From the NCBI GenBank assembly GCA_015501605.1, contig JADNRZ010000004.1, forward strand, positions 806,001 to 870,000: 64,000 nt of DNA. The letters are read 5' to 3'. This stretch comes from Panaeolus papilionaceus (lineage: Eukaryota; Basidiomycota; Agaricomycetes; Agaricales). Made by a program: the position numbers and the translations under genes. This document shows, piece by piece, positions 51,782-63,141 of the stretch (positions are counted from its first letter, which is position 1; the number at the start of each line of letters is the position of its first letter). The notes beneath the pieces were generated by a model, which worked only from the letters and a program-made list of their open reading frames with translations, did not search any database and had not been told where the DNA came from.

Positions 51782-53074
51782 ATGCCAATCTCTGAATCAG
51801 ATGTCGAAAAGCTCTTCCTCCAAGCTGTCCTTTCTCGAGGTATAGTTTCTACAAAGCTCGCAAAAATTCTCTGGAAAAAGTCTAGAGAAGCGGTCAAAGG
51901 TTCGTGTTCTTCTGTGGTCGTTGAACTTGCTGTGCCAAATCTCTTTTCAGCATGCAACCAAACCGTAAATTTGCCTGCCATTAGACCAGAGCATGAAGAT
52001 ACAGCTTTTGTTGATTTTGCTCAAAGGATTTCTACATCTCTAGACAAACTGGATCTGGAGTTTCGTTGTGGTCGCGACGAGACTAGTGGTGTTGAAATGT
52101 GGGCCATTGTGCGTGACTGACTTTGTACTTTTGTTCATCGCACTTACATCCCTCAGGTAAATCGCAAAGAGGATGAGATTTCAAAGATGGCGACAGAATA
52201 TACCCCAACAGAAATCACCTTTTTCAAGTTGGTTGTGCGTGTCGTTTTACCTACCTTATTTACTTCTCGCTGAAAGTTTGGACTACCTCTAAAGGTCGAA
52301 CAAATTATGTTGGCACCACGGGAATCATTCTCTGTTTCCTCGTTGGCTGCCATGCGTGAAGCCTCCAATATGAAGCCTAACATGACAAAATCTCAGGCTG
52401 AGGTTACGTTGGCCAGTTTTGTGGCCAAGGGCTGGCTGTTGAAGAGCAGGTCCGCTCATTGCTGTACCCAACCAAGTTACAACTAATTGCATTCTGTTCT
52501 TTCCAGCCGTGGCCGCTACTCTTTATCTACCCGTGCTATTCTTGAGCTTGGTGTCAGCTATTTGAAGAGTGAATACCCAGACGAGATTATTGAGTGCACT
52601 ATTTGTCTTGAGGTGAGGTTTTCTCAAATCTCAAACAACTCGTCAACTGACAGATGTGCTATGTAGCTAATGACACGCGGGATTGCTTGTCATACACCTA
52701 ATTGTAAAATTAGGATGCACACACCTTGCTTTATGAGATTCCGTAGGGACAGGGAAATCTGTCCTTCATGCGGCGCAAATTGGCCTCGTGAACCCAAAAA
52801 CAAACCTCTAATTCCAATCGGAGAAGAGGCAGCAAAGAAGGAAGATGACCTCCGACGAAGGACTCGACAAACTTCTCAAGAAAGCGATGAAGAAGACGGG
52901 GATGAAGAAGAACCAGCTACTCAAGAACAAGACGACGAAGGGACCCCTGCCCCGTCTCATAAGAAGAGTGGAAGACTTCACAAGAAGGCAACCATGGAAG
53001 ACGCCGACGGAGATCAAGATATGGGCGATACACAACCATCCCAGACACAGAAAACACGTAGTCGAAGGCGTTAG
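51782..53074 (+). CDS. NSE1: NSE1, RING subunit of the SMC5-SMC6 complex
   Basis: Nse1 with Nse3 and Nse4 binds SMC5/6 in homologous-recombination repair and has a variant RING finger with E3 ligase potential. I prefer ATG 51782 (MPISESDVEKLFLQAVLSRGIVS) since family proteins start near this helix; an in-frame ATG at 51701 would add a basic 27-residue leader. Winged-helix region includes EYTPTEITFFKLVVEQIM, SVSSLAAMREAS, and SQAEVTLASFVAKGWLLKSSRGRYSL. The RING is CTICLELMTRGIACHTPNC ... HTPCFMRFRRDREICPSCGANWP. A ~110-residue acidic then basic tail follows, longer than in yeast. Four exons or more. Ends 126 bp from the convergent AAA gene. Confidence 0.92.
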
Positions 53075-53200
53075 ATGCAATAACGTATTGCATATAAGTG
53101 ACCTCATGTCCCTGCAGCGGAATTCTCGCTCTTCACTGCTACTCTACATTATACAAAAATGCACTCTATTCGTGGATTAATCGACAATAAATTAATAACA

Positions 53201-56200
53201 TTACGCATTAGATACTTTCCCCTCATCGAGGGGCTCCTGATTTATGTTGATGAAGCCGAAGCGGCCTTTACCCCAAACTTGATTCTTTTTACTTTTACGA
53301 CCCTCTCCAAATTCGTCGTTCCATTTGCGTAGATCGTTAAGGCTGCCCAATGACTCTGATGATGATGGTGTGATCTCTTTCAAGGCCTGGGTGAAGTGGC
53401 GGAGAGCCAGCACTCTTGCACCAGCTTTGAGGATGTTCTCATCGACGTGAGTGAGTGTGCCATCCACAATGGCTGCATCTCGAGTAAGTTCGTCGGGAGG
53501 ATTGCTACTAACGTGAGTGTCGGGGGTGGTTGTTGACGTGGTGTCGATCTCTGAAGTAGAATGTTCTGTGGATATCTCTGTCGGGGAGGCGTCGGCTTTT
53601 TCGTGTTTTAGTGTCTTCCATGGCAATTCGATATGTTCTTTGACAGAGTCCAATGCAGCTGCAACACAAAGGTCTGAAGCAAATGCTTGTAAGTATCAAC
53701 ATAGCTGAGAGTACGTGGTTCGTCCACTGACGTTTGAGATCTGATCCAGAGAAGCTGTCCGTTTTTTTAGACAGATGCTCGACAGTGACATCAGGAGCCA
53801 ACACTTCATCCCTTAGCAATATTTTGAGGATTTCTACAGATACGAAATTGAGTATCGGGTAAAAGGTGATTAGTAGAAATGCATACCTTTGCGCTCATTT
53901 TCTCCTGGCAGGTCTACCAGCAACCGACGAGGCAATCGACGCAAAACAGCATCATCCAAATCAAATGGTCGATTGGTTGCCCCGATGACAATCACATTAT
54001 CGTCCTTCGAAGATTTTAATCCATCCATTTCTTGCATGAATTCGGTGATGACGCCTCTATGGGCGAAGGCACTGCCGCTTTCGCGGGCCGACATACGAGC
54101 ACCGAAGAGAGCGTCGATTTCGTCAAGGAAGACCACGCACGGAGAAAGTCTCCGAGCAAGAGAGAATACTGCTTTCACCAGTTTTTCACCCTCTCCAACA
54201 TACTGTTATAAAGTGTTATCAATCGATGTATTCTGAGAGACAGTAATAGGAACTAACCATGTCCATTACGTCAGAGGGAGACACAGCCAACATTCTGCAA
54301 CCAGCTTCTTTGGCTAATGCCCGCACAATGAGTGTTTTTCCTGTTCCTGGAGGGCCAAAGAGCAGACAGCCTGTCATGCTGTGCTCCTTTAGAATGCCTT
54401 GTTGGAAAGCATGCGGGTAGAGCAATGGTAAGGAAACAATTGTTCTAACAGAATCAATGGTATGTGTTGGAAGGTGGACTTGTTTGAAAGAGGTGGTGAT
54501 AGAGTCTAAATAAGGAGTCAATTTCTATCCAGTTTAACGACTGAAAAAAGGAGATTTGACTCACTCGAGTCGACGATACACGGTAGAAGCCTCTGTTCGT
54601 GTTGCTCAAGTTCGGGATCATTCTTGATAGCTTCAATTACCTTGTCTATAGGAGATTCGTCCAATGCAGCCTGTTCTTGCTCACTAAGGTCACTTGCGGA
54701 TAGTGACTGAGGAACCTCGCGGAACCAGTGCCTTCGAACATCTTGCATAGCATGGAAGCTCACCCATGCTGACTGGACTGCGGACCAAGGAATAGGTGTC
54801 AGGCTGAAGTGACCTTTACTCTGCTTCTCGAAGAGCCTGTTGGCAGCCATGACGCTTCCTATGGCTCGGTCGGCAATCTTGCGGACATTGGACCATGCTT
54901 CAACTTTGTTTCCCCAGTCCTCCCACATAACTTTGGGAGTCGATTCACCTGCTTCTACAGGAGCAGAGTGACCCTCCATCTGTCCAAGAGCATCCTGCGC
55001 GGCAGTGGACTCGATCGAACCCCCAACATCACCAACACCCATTCGCATAATGAGTTCATTGAGTTCTTTGCGTCGCGCTATGCGTGCATTTCGCTCCTGC
55101 GCTATTGAACGGTTGCCGGGCACAATGACAGATATGCGGAAAAATGCTGCACCAGAGTCACGCTCAGGTTCGCCGATTCCAACGCCGATTGGCATACCCA
55201 TCATCCCAGGCATTGGGAAGCCACCTTCACCTCCACCGATGACAACTATATCGGGTTTTGACGTACCCTCACCAGAGTCTTGTGGTGGTGATAACTTTGG
55301 AATTTCACGATGGAATGCCGACGAATCCTTTTGCCACTTCTTTAACCTCGAACGTAGACGTTTTTCACGGGCCAGTTCAGCAGCTTCACTTTCACTCCAG
55401 TCGTGAAAGGTTTCGTGTTTGGGTGGAGCAGCTGATCGAGAGCCCATGCTATTGCGGGCCATGATCAGGCTCATTAGATTGCTTGTGGGTCCCGATGGAC
55501 CGTCATTGAGGGGTGGCGTTAGAGGAGGCGTCATGCCAAATATGATGGTCACAGGGGAGATATTAGAGGGTGAAGGGACTGGTCCTCGCCGACGCTGCCT
55601 GACGGCTGCAAGCAAGGCTGGATACCAGAGAGAAGACGAAGGTGCCAGCAGAGGGAAATCACGGATATAAATGAGTCGGGGTACAGTTTCGGTTTCAGAT
55701 AAGGATGATCGGGTGTTGACCAACGCATCGAAAAACACTTCTAGCTTGCTTGGAGGAGCCGTCCTACGTGACGATGGCGTTAATAAAGCCCTACTCTGAA
55801 GAGAAGAGGCCCCCTTAGGAATAGATATTGACATTCTGGCCGAAGAAGGAAACATAAAAGGTATTCCCTCTTCTTCCTCTTCCTCTTGTTGGTGGACAGG
55901 ACGTGGGCTCTCGGAGGTTGTCGGGGTGGGTGAGGATACGTGAAGGGGATTCTTCGGTAGAGTGAGACACTGAGCAGCTGGATAACCACAAGTTCAGCTC
56001 AGAGAAGGCAAACTCAACACAACCAAAACTCACCTGGTCCAAAATGACCCCATTCGCCTGCAGCAAGCTGCGCCCCATCCAGAGTCAGAACTTCGGACCC
56101 AGTCTTGTAAGCTAGTTCTTGAACAGTAGCATCGATAACATAATCTCCTCCTTCTATAGGACAGTAGAGGGCAAGCGTAGGTTCAACTGGCCTCGCCGTT

Positions 56201-56733
56201 CCAGGCGCTGGATTTAGAGCTCGGTGCTGGTTTTGAGGATGCAAAGTGATCAAGAGATTGTCCAAGGCCTCCTCGAATATCTCTGGCGGTGGAAGTCTAG
56301 TATGGGCCTCCTCAGAGTTGAAAATACTCTCTCTGGGCATGGAAAGTACCTCCAACCCTTCCGGAAACTCGACCGTTGGGGCCTCCCGTGATGACGAACT
56401 TGAAGTAGCTACTCGTGCACGTCGCGTTCGCAGTCCAATCTTTTCAGCGTCTTCAGTATTTGGTGTATTGACCTCTGTGCTGGCGCCAGTTTCGAGGCCC
56501 GAAGTTGTCGAACTTGGTACGTCATTAATGGACGACTCCTCTGGCCCCGAGGGAGAAACCGGTGCAGATGATAAAAACCTCTGGCCTGGGAACTCATATG
56601 CAGAAACACGCTGTCGTCTAATGCTGCGCAATGAGCATTGGTTTCGTAGTTTGAGAAACGGGTGAGAAGGGTGAAGGAGTGTCGAATGCTTGATTAATGA
56701 CTGCGATTTGAGCAAAAGTGATGAAGACCGCAT
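53201..56733 (-). CDS. Mitochondrial AAA ATPase, Msp1-related, with long N-terminal extension
   Basis: Predicted ~1,085 residues. N-terminus [24 protein letters not shown] is a basic, Ser/Leu-rich presequence, pointing to mitochondria. A ~650-residue region precedes the AAA module and includes a region around [22 protein letters not shown] and the Gly/Met-rich [17 protein letters not shown]. The AAA domain has Walker A GPPGTGKT, Walker [14 protein letters not shown], the sensor segment [25 protein letters not shown] and [16 protein letters not shown], as in the Msp1/ATAD1/spastin (meiotic) clade. The C-terminus WNDEFGEG ... VWGKGRFGF is shared by an uncharacterised family of large fungal AAA proteins. 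A role in protein extraction or quality control is inferred only. Confidence 0.85.
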
Positions 56734-57128
56734 GACTGAGTAATTTTTTAACGGTTTGACGATTAGACCTCTGAGATTAATTGTACCTCATTAACTATAA
56801 ATTAGAAATATTTGAGAAAATAACGTGAATAAAACTGAAAAGATGGACGTACGAGGTAAAAGTCAATTAACAAGTCAGTAAACACCATCATGTCCGACAA
56901 GTGTTCTCCATTTCATCATGTGACCATTACCGCGCTTACCTGCCAAGAAATTTTTGAGACACAGAAACATGACATCAGGATTCAGGACACAAATAATAAT
57001 ATTGCCATTACTAGGAGGCCTATAGTATAATCGAGAAAGTAAATATATATCACAGGCCACTAATCATATAACAAAGCACCAGGTCCAATGAATTGTCATC
57101 ATACTCTAGAAAAAACTCAAACCATCGC
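56734..57128. other. Intergenic AAA ATPase-PIS1
   Basis: 395 bp: upstream region of the AAA gene and 3' flank of PIS1 (both minus). AT-rich; no further feature seen. Confidence 0.5.
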
Positions 57129-58138
57129 CTATGCCTTTCTAGGCGCTTTCTCCTCGGTGTCGCTCAACTGTTTAGACGCATTACGCGCTGCGGCCCTTTC
57201 CGCAAGGTCCACTCCAACCAAAATCTTAGAAGCCTTCCATAATTGCACGACGTTGATGATATTCTTCAGAAGGAAAATAGGAGCTGTCAGGCAGGCCATC
57301 AACTGCGGATATGTAAGGTGGCCAAGCAAGGGATACGAGATAGGCGTTGTCGTCCACCGCATTAAGTATAAGCACACAAAGAATAGTTCGTTCCCAGCGC
57401 AAACGAAAAATAGTGTTCGCTGAATTTAAACATGAGAAAAGCAAAGAGATAGAAGACGGGGAGTGGTGCTCACGGAGTCATTATAATAGAGCCAAAGGAT
57501 GCGGCTGACATCACTTGTTACCAATTTATGGCTTGTAGAACCGGTGACCAAGGAGCTGAATAGATGTGTTCAGACCAAGTGTTTGAGTAGAGTGGGAGTA
57601 TACTAACCTATACATGTGCATGTAATGACTGCTGAAATCTAACGCAATAAGAGCCTGAAACCAAACGGCATATGGTGGGTAGGCAGATGAAAGATAGCAC
57701 AATAAGCAAGAGGTGGTGCATCTACAAAGGTCTAGGGTCAGCTCATACCATCGTTGAAACATAAGAACACACATACCGATCCGTAACCATATCCAAAACT
57801 GCGCCGAACTTGGAGGTTTGTCCCAATGCCCTAGCTGCTTGCCCGTCCACGGCATCCAATAAACAAGACACACCATACAACAGCGTGCAATATATGGGGT
57901 GATGGCTCATATAATACAGCGAGAAACCGGCCATAATGACTCGCGTGTAACCTATAAGATGTAGAAAATGAGGATGACGTGACATGCGGACTCAACAGGC
58001 AAATTCACCAATGAGGTTGGGAACGAAAAGGAAAACATTTTCAGAGTAAGACTGGGCTGTCGCTAAATCCACTGCTTGCTTTGCATCGACAAGCTCCATA
58101 GAAACTCGCTTTCGACGCGTTGACGTTGATTTGACCAT
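57129..58138 (-). CDS. PIS1: Phosphatidylinositol synthase PIS1
   Basis: Transfers the phosphatidyl group of CDP-diacylglycerol to myo-inositol in ER/Golgi membranes. Starts MVKSTSTRRKRVSMELVDAK, then ENVFLFVPNLIGYTRVIM, typical of PIS. The CDP-alcohol phosphotransferase motif is complete: DGQAARALGQTSKFGAVLDMVTDR. FQALIALDFSSHYMHMYS and the segment ending in SLVTGSTSHKLV are family signatures. The last exon has several hydrophobic helices and ends EEKAPRKA. About six exons. The second CDP-diacylglycerol-consuming enzyme in this window. Confidence 0.94.
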
Positions 58139-58667
58139 ATTCTGTGAACTAATTAAAGTGCAGAAGGTGGTGTCTGCGGTCGTGATATGGTGCCGTGTAT
58201 ATAGAGGAAACTATAGGGAAACGAAGAAGAACTCAAGAAAGGTCTTCCTGGCGGTAATTTATTGTATGTGGGAAGGGAAAGGGAACGAAGTCGCGCAGAA
58301 CGTGAAGAACGAGGGCAGTGTTGTAAAGCAGTGCCCTGAGTGAGGTTTGAGCCACTTGCCAGCCGAACTGCCATAATATGTATAACTTGATGGCCGAACC
58401 TCCTGACTCGGTCATTTCAATGACTAATTCGTAACTTGGCGTCTAATTCAGTCAATATTATATGCATATGCGGGTATACTAAGACAACATCAACTATAAC
58501 AAGAGACTTTCAACGGAAAATACAACAAAGAAAATTCAAATAAAACATCAGTGTAGAAACATTTTTAGGACATATGTAACGGAGCATTTATGGACAAGGT
58601 ATAAAATTAAAATGATACATGGGTAATATATGGGTAGAAGTACTGGAAGACCACTCGTTTGCTACTG
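58139..58667. other. Intergenic PIS1-syntaxin
   Basis: 529 bp: PIS1 promoter and the 3' flank of the syntaxin gene (both minus strand). No ORF with recognisable motif, repeat or RNA gene. Confidence 0.5.
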
Positions 58668-60033
58668 TTATTTCTTTAAGCCGAAGTGAAGACCCAGACC
58701 GAGACCCAGGACAATCACAACGATGAGGAAAATAATGAAGCATATCCAGCGACTTCTGCGATAACTTCTCGCTGTAAAGGGCGTATGTCAACATAACGAC
58801 AATTCATGACTTGAATGTAAACGGTTACCATGCTTGACAGCTTTCTCTGTTTCATTTAATCTGTGGACACAGTCAGCGAATTGTTCGACAGTTACATATT
58901 TAAAGGACACGAACGCACCCGACGTTAGTATGTGTCGTAACCTCTTGTGCAGTGGTTTCAATCGCTGTGATCTGAGCGTCCTGCTGTTCAACCAATGTGC
59001 CCATCTTTCAGAATATGAGCATTGATATTAGCGTCTAATTCCTTTTATGCATATTTCACCTACATCAAAGAATAACTGAGCAAGCTCAGCTAATGTTTGC
59101 TCGAGCCTCCTCAGGTCTTGTTGGCGTTCCTGGACTTCTCGGAAGGCAGCTCGAGACTCTCCATATCGTGTAGATGTCGTTAACTGAGCATCATGCGTTA
59201 ACGCTTTAATCTCACAGACAAGCTAGAAATATACAGACTGCTTCTGCAAAGATCTGTTGATTTCCTTCATTAAATACTGCAGCGATTTCCGCAGGTGTAG
59301 CGTCAGGTTTGACTGAATAAAACATGAGTCTAACTGCAAGCGTATTCATTGTATCCACATACCTATTTTTAGCTGACGTTCAACTCGTTGCCGGGCTCTA
59401 GTTCTGCTCTCCCGTTCTTCATTCTGAAAATCCTGGATGACCTCTACAAATCGCGCACGAAGCAACGAAATCTGAATATTATATATATGAGCAGAAAATT
59501 GGTATTTTTGATAATATAATTTACCCTGTTCCTCCGCAAATTGAGGTCTTGAGGCTTGGACGGTGCATCCCCCAAGCGCTGGATGCGCTCTTTGGTGTCT
59601 TGCAAGATACGTCGAGCCTCGTTGTTCAAAGCTTCTATCCGTGTATTATCCTCCTCAGTAGTATCACCGATTGAATTTAACGATTGTGCTCGGGCGGAGG
59701 CAAGTTTGAGAATTGTTTGCTTGAGGTCAGTGATGGCTTGTTGAATCAAACCGTCCTGAGGTTCAAATGTTATGAGAAACAACCATTGCGGGTTGGCTGA
59801 CGGAAGGATAGCACCTCTGATAGAAAATCATTCAGTTCTAGGAAATTTGCGGAAGATGCTGATGGAGGAGTGGTAGGTTGCGTCAATGCTGGTGCAGGGA
59901 TAGTTGGGCTGTGAGATAGATTGTCGAGAGGTATGTTCTGAGTTCGTTGCGCCTATGAAGGAGATAAGATTGTGAAATGCAGTATATATAAAAGGCTCAC
60001 CCTCGAAGCTGCGAGACGATCTCTGTACGCCAT
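58668..60033 (-). CDS. SSO1: Plasma-membrane-type t-SNARE, syntaxin (SSO1-like)
   Basis: Qa-SNARE of exocytosis. ATG at 60033 (MAYRDRLAASR). N-terminal region has a short disordered stretch, then the Habc helices (DGLIQQAITDLKQTILKLASARAQ ... EALNNEARRILQDTKERIQRL). The SNARE helix is LEQTLAELAQLFFDMGTLVEQQDAQI followed by the TNVGLNETEKAVKHARSYRRSRW end, with the expected zero-layer Gln. One C-terminal membrane helix (ICFIIFLIVVIVLGLGLGLHF) closes with GLKK. About eight exons. Subtype (Sso1 rather than another Qa-SNARE) rests on general similarity. Confidence 0.88.
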
Positions 60034-60445
60034 AATGAGGAAGGCAGATCAAGAAGCAAGTCAGGAACTCGTGGCGCGAATCATGCAGTTGTTGGTTGGA
60101 GTCCGAGGAAAGACGGCGTCAGTCGTGGGAATGTCTAGTGGGGTTGATTCAATTCTATTATAAAGTCCAAGTATGATTCGAAAGATACTAGTTTAACAAA
60201 GAACGGGATTAAAATGAACACTGCTGTAAAAAAATCTATCCTACATATTCGATTTATTCCTATCAGTCCAGTTAAAGTTTTCTTCATAGCCAGCTAAGAA
60301 CAACAAATACGTTGCCATGTACGGATCAGGCACGGTTTTATCGGGCTTTTTCTACCGATCGTATCTTATCACCCGAGTCATGTCGCCAAACCTCAATATT
60401 TTATCAATTGAAAAATCTCAACTTCTACCTTTCTCCTGACCCATT
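60034..60445. other. Divergent promoter region syntaxin/asparagine synthetase
   Basis: 412 bp between divergent ATGs. No uORF or motif I can assign. Confidence 0.5.
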
Positions 60446-62736
60446 ATGTGTGGAATTCTTGCAGTACACGGTCTCCAAAAACCAGCCAACGATCGCGCAC
60501 GCTTCATTGCATGCTCTAAGCGACAACGTCATCGCGGTCCTGACTGGTCGGGATGCTATGTCGGCCAGCAGACCGTCATGGTACACGAAAGGTTGGCTAT
60601 CGTCGGTGTCGGTGAGTAATCCAACTTTCTTCTCCCTTTCCGTTTCTCAACCTGCATTCAGATACCGGTGCGCAACCCCTGATCAGTCACGATGGAAAGA
60701 TTATTTTGGCCGTCAACGGTGAAATCTACAATCACATTGCTCTTCGAGCAAGTGTTGGCCCCGAAGTCAAATTTAAGACCCACTCTGATTGCGAGGTCAT
60801 CATACCCCTTGTAAGTTTGCCTATCAAACTCTTGCATAAACACTCTCTAAACTTGAACAGTACCAAAAACATGGAAAGGACCTTTGTAGCATGCTTGACG
60901 GCATGTTCTCATTCGTTCTCCTCGATGAATCTGTTACGCCTTCCCGAATTATTGCTGCCCGTGATCCCATTGGAATCACTACTTTATATCAAGGTTGGGA
61001 TTCGAAACGACCAGGCGCAGTCTTTTTCTCCTCAGAGCTGAAAGCTATCTCGGACGAGTGTGACAAGATCATCTCTTTCCCCCCTGGCCACGTATACGAC
61101 AGCAAGGACGATACCACGACACGTTACTATAACCCTTCTTGGTGGAAAGGTGACTTCGAAGGTCCCGACGGCACAATCCCGGATGGTCCTGCTGATCTCA
61201 CACTTCTCCGGGAGAGTCTCGAGGCAGCTGTTCGTAAACGTCTCATGTCAGAGGTTCCTTACGGAGTCCTTCTTAGTGGTGGTCTCGATAGCAGTTTGAT
61301 CGCTTCCATTGCCGCCCGGGAGACCGAAAAGGTCGCTCAGGCTCAGTTTGAGCTTCGAAAGCGCAAACTTCAAGAAACCATCAGCGGCCCAGCTTCCCCG
61401 ACGGGTCAACCCATTGATGAAGAAGGTTTGTCACATCTCGAGATCTGGCCTACTTATCATTCACCAACTCACGTTATCTTTTCTACTTCAACATTTAAAT
61501 AGCCACGTTGGCTGCCTGGCCACGACTCCACTCATTCTCCATCGGACTTGAGAACTCTCCTGACTTGCTAGCTGCTCGTAAAGCTGCACACTTTTTGGGA
61601 ACCGTTCACCATGAATACGTCTTTACTGTCCAAGAGGGCTTAGACGCATTACCAGAGGTCATTCACCATCTCGAAACCTACGATGTTACCACCGTGCGCG
61701 CCAGCACCCCTATGTATCTTCTCAGTCGCAAGATCAAGGCGATGGGTGTAAAAATGGTGCTCAGTGGCGAGGGAAGTGACGAGGTTTTCGGAGGTATGTG
61801 ATAGCATTATCTTGTCCAGCGCTTCCTGTCATCTGACACTTCCACGTAGGGTATCTCTACTTCCACGCTGCTCCTGATGCTCCTTCTTTCCACCAAGAGT
61901 GTGTACGCCGTGTCAAGAACCTGCACACATCTGATTGCTTGCGAGCAAACAAGTGGGTCATAGAAATTATGCCATATCTACGCGTATTTATTGTTCGATA
62001 AGGTCGACGATGGCTTGGGGTCTCGAGGCCCGCGTGCCATTCCTCGACAAGGCTTTCTTGGAGGTTGCTATGAACATTAACCCCAAGCACAAGACCTTCA
62101 ACAAAGGCAAAGACCAAAATGTTGACGAGGATGGATCCCCCATCATGGAGAAAGTTGGTCTCTCTTTTGAAATGCTACCATGACAAAGTCTGATCGAGTG
62201 GATAGTACATCCTCCGAAAAGCATTCGAGGTTCCAGCAGGCAGCAAGCCATATCTTCCCAAGTCAATTCTGTGGCGTCAAAAGGAACAATTCTCTGACGG
62301 TGTTGGTTACTCTTGGATCGACGGGTGGGTATCTAATCCACTCGATCCTCACAGATAACTTATCTATTACCCAACAATAGAATGAAGGAACATGCCGCAC
62401 AAGCTGTTTCTGACGGAGCCTTCGCCGCTCGACACTCGAGGTGGTCCTTTGACGTACCTGACACCAAAGAGGCATATCTCATTCGTGACATCTTCGACGG
62501 TAATTTTCTTTCTTCCCTGAAGCAAAGCCGACCTGACCTAGCTTGCCATAGGATTGTTCCCTACAGAAGCTGCCGCGAGGACGGCCGTTCGGTACGTGGC
62601 CTTTATCTCTTCCACATGTTGTAACTTGCATTCAAATTTGTTTATCAGCTGGATACCTCGAGGCGACTGGGGCTGCGCATCTGACCCCAGTGGTCGTAGC
62701 GTGAGCATTCATAATGCGGCATATGGAACTGATTAA
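60446..62736 (+). CDS. ASN1: Asparagine synthetase (glutamine-hydrolysing)
   Basis: Makes asparagine from aspartate, glutamine and ATP. Starts MCGILAVHG, so the glutaminase nucleophile Cys follows the initiator Met. The class-II glutaminase has [27 protein letters not shown] and SDCEVIIPL. The synthetase half has the PP-loop [87 protein letters not shown] core and [15 protein letters not shown]. It ends [20 protein letters not shown], as in other fungal Asn1/2. About nine exons. Confidence 0.96.
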
Positions 62737-63141
62737 TTTTGTGGGTGTAATAATGAAAGTAAAGGAGTGTAGTGTGTTGATAATACAATTGGGATATCTA
62801 GAGAAAGGTATGTCATGAAGCGGTAGGGTATGGGAAAGGGCAAATGCAGGATACTAGAGGAATTATTTCGATGAGGAATGAATTTGGATATCGTTTATTT
62901 AATTAGCCAAATTTTGCGTGCTTTGCTGAACGAAACATAATAAAAGAGAAAAAGGATAGCATCACGAGGTAATAAAAACACGGAATGAGAAGGACATGTA
63001 ATAATCGTAAGAAGCTAAGGACATAATTTGTCGAGGATAGGAGAGAGTAATGGTAGAGAGAGTGGTATGAGTGATAATTAGGGGGAATATGATAAGGGAT
63101 ATATGGCGAAAGGAAAAACTACAATGAAACAAAACAAACCA
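62737..63141. other. Convergent 3' flanks, ASN1 and the unknown gene
   Basis: 405 bp between the ASN1 stop and the stop of the last gene. Purine-rich stretches; no gene recognised. Confidence 0.5.
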
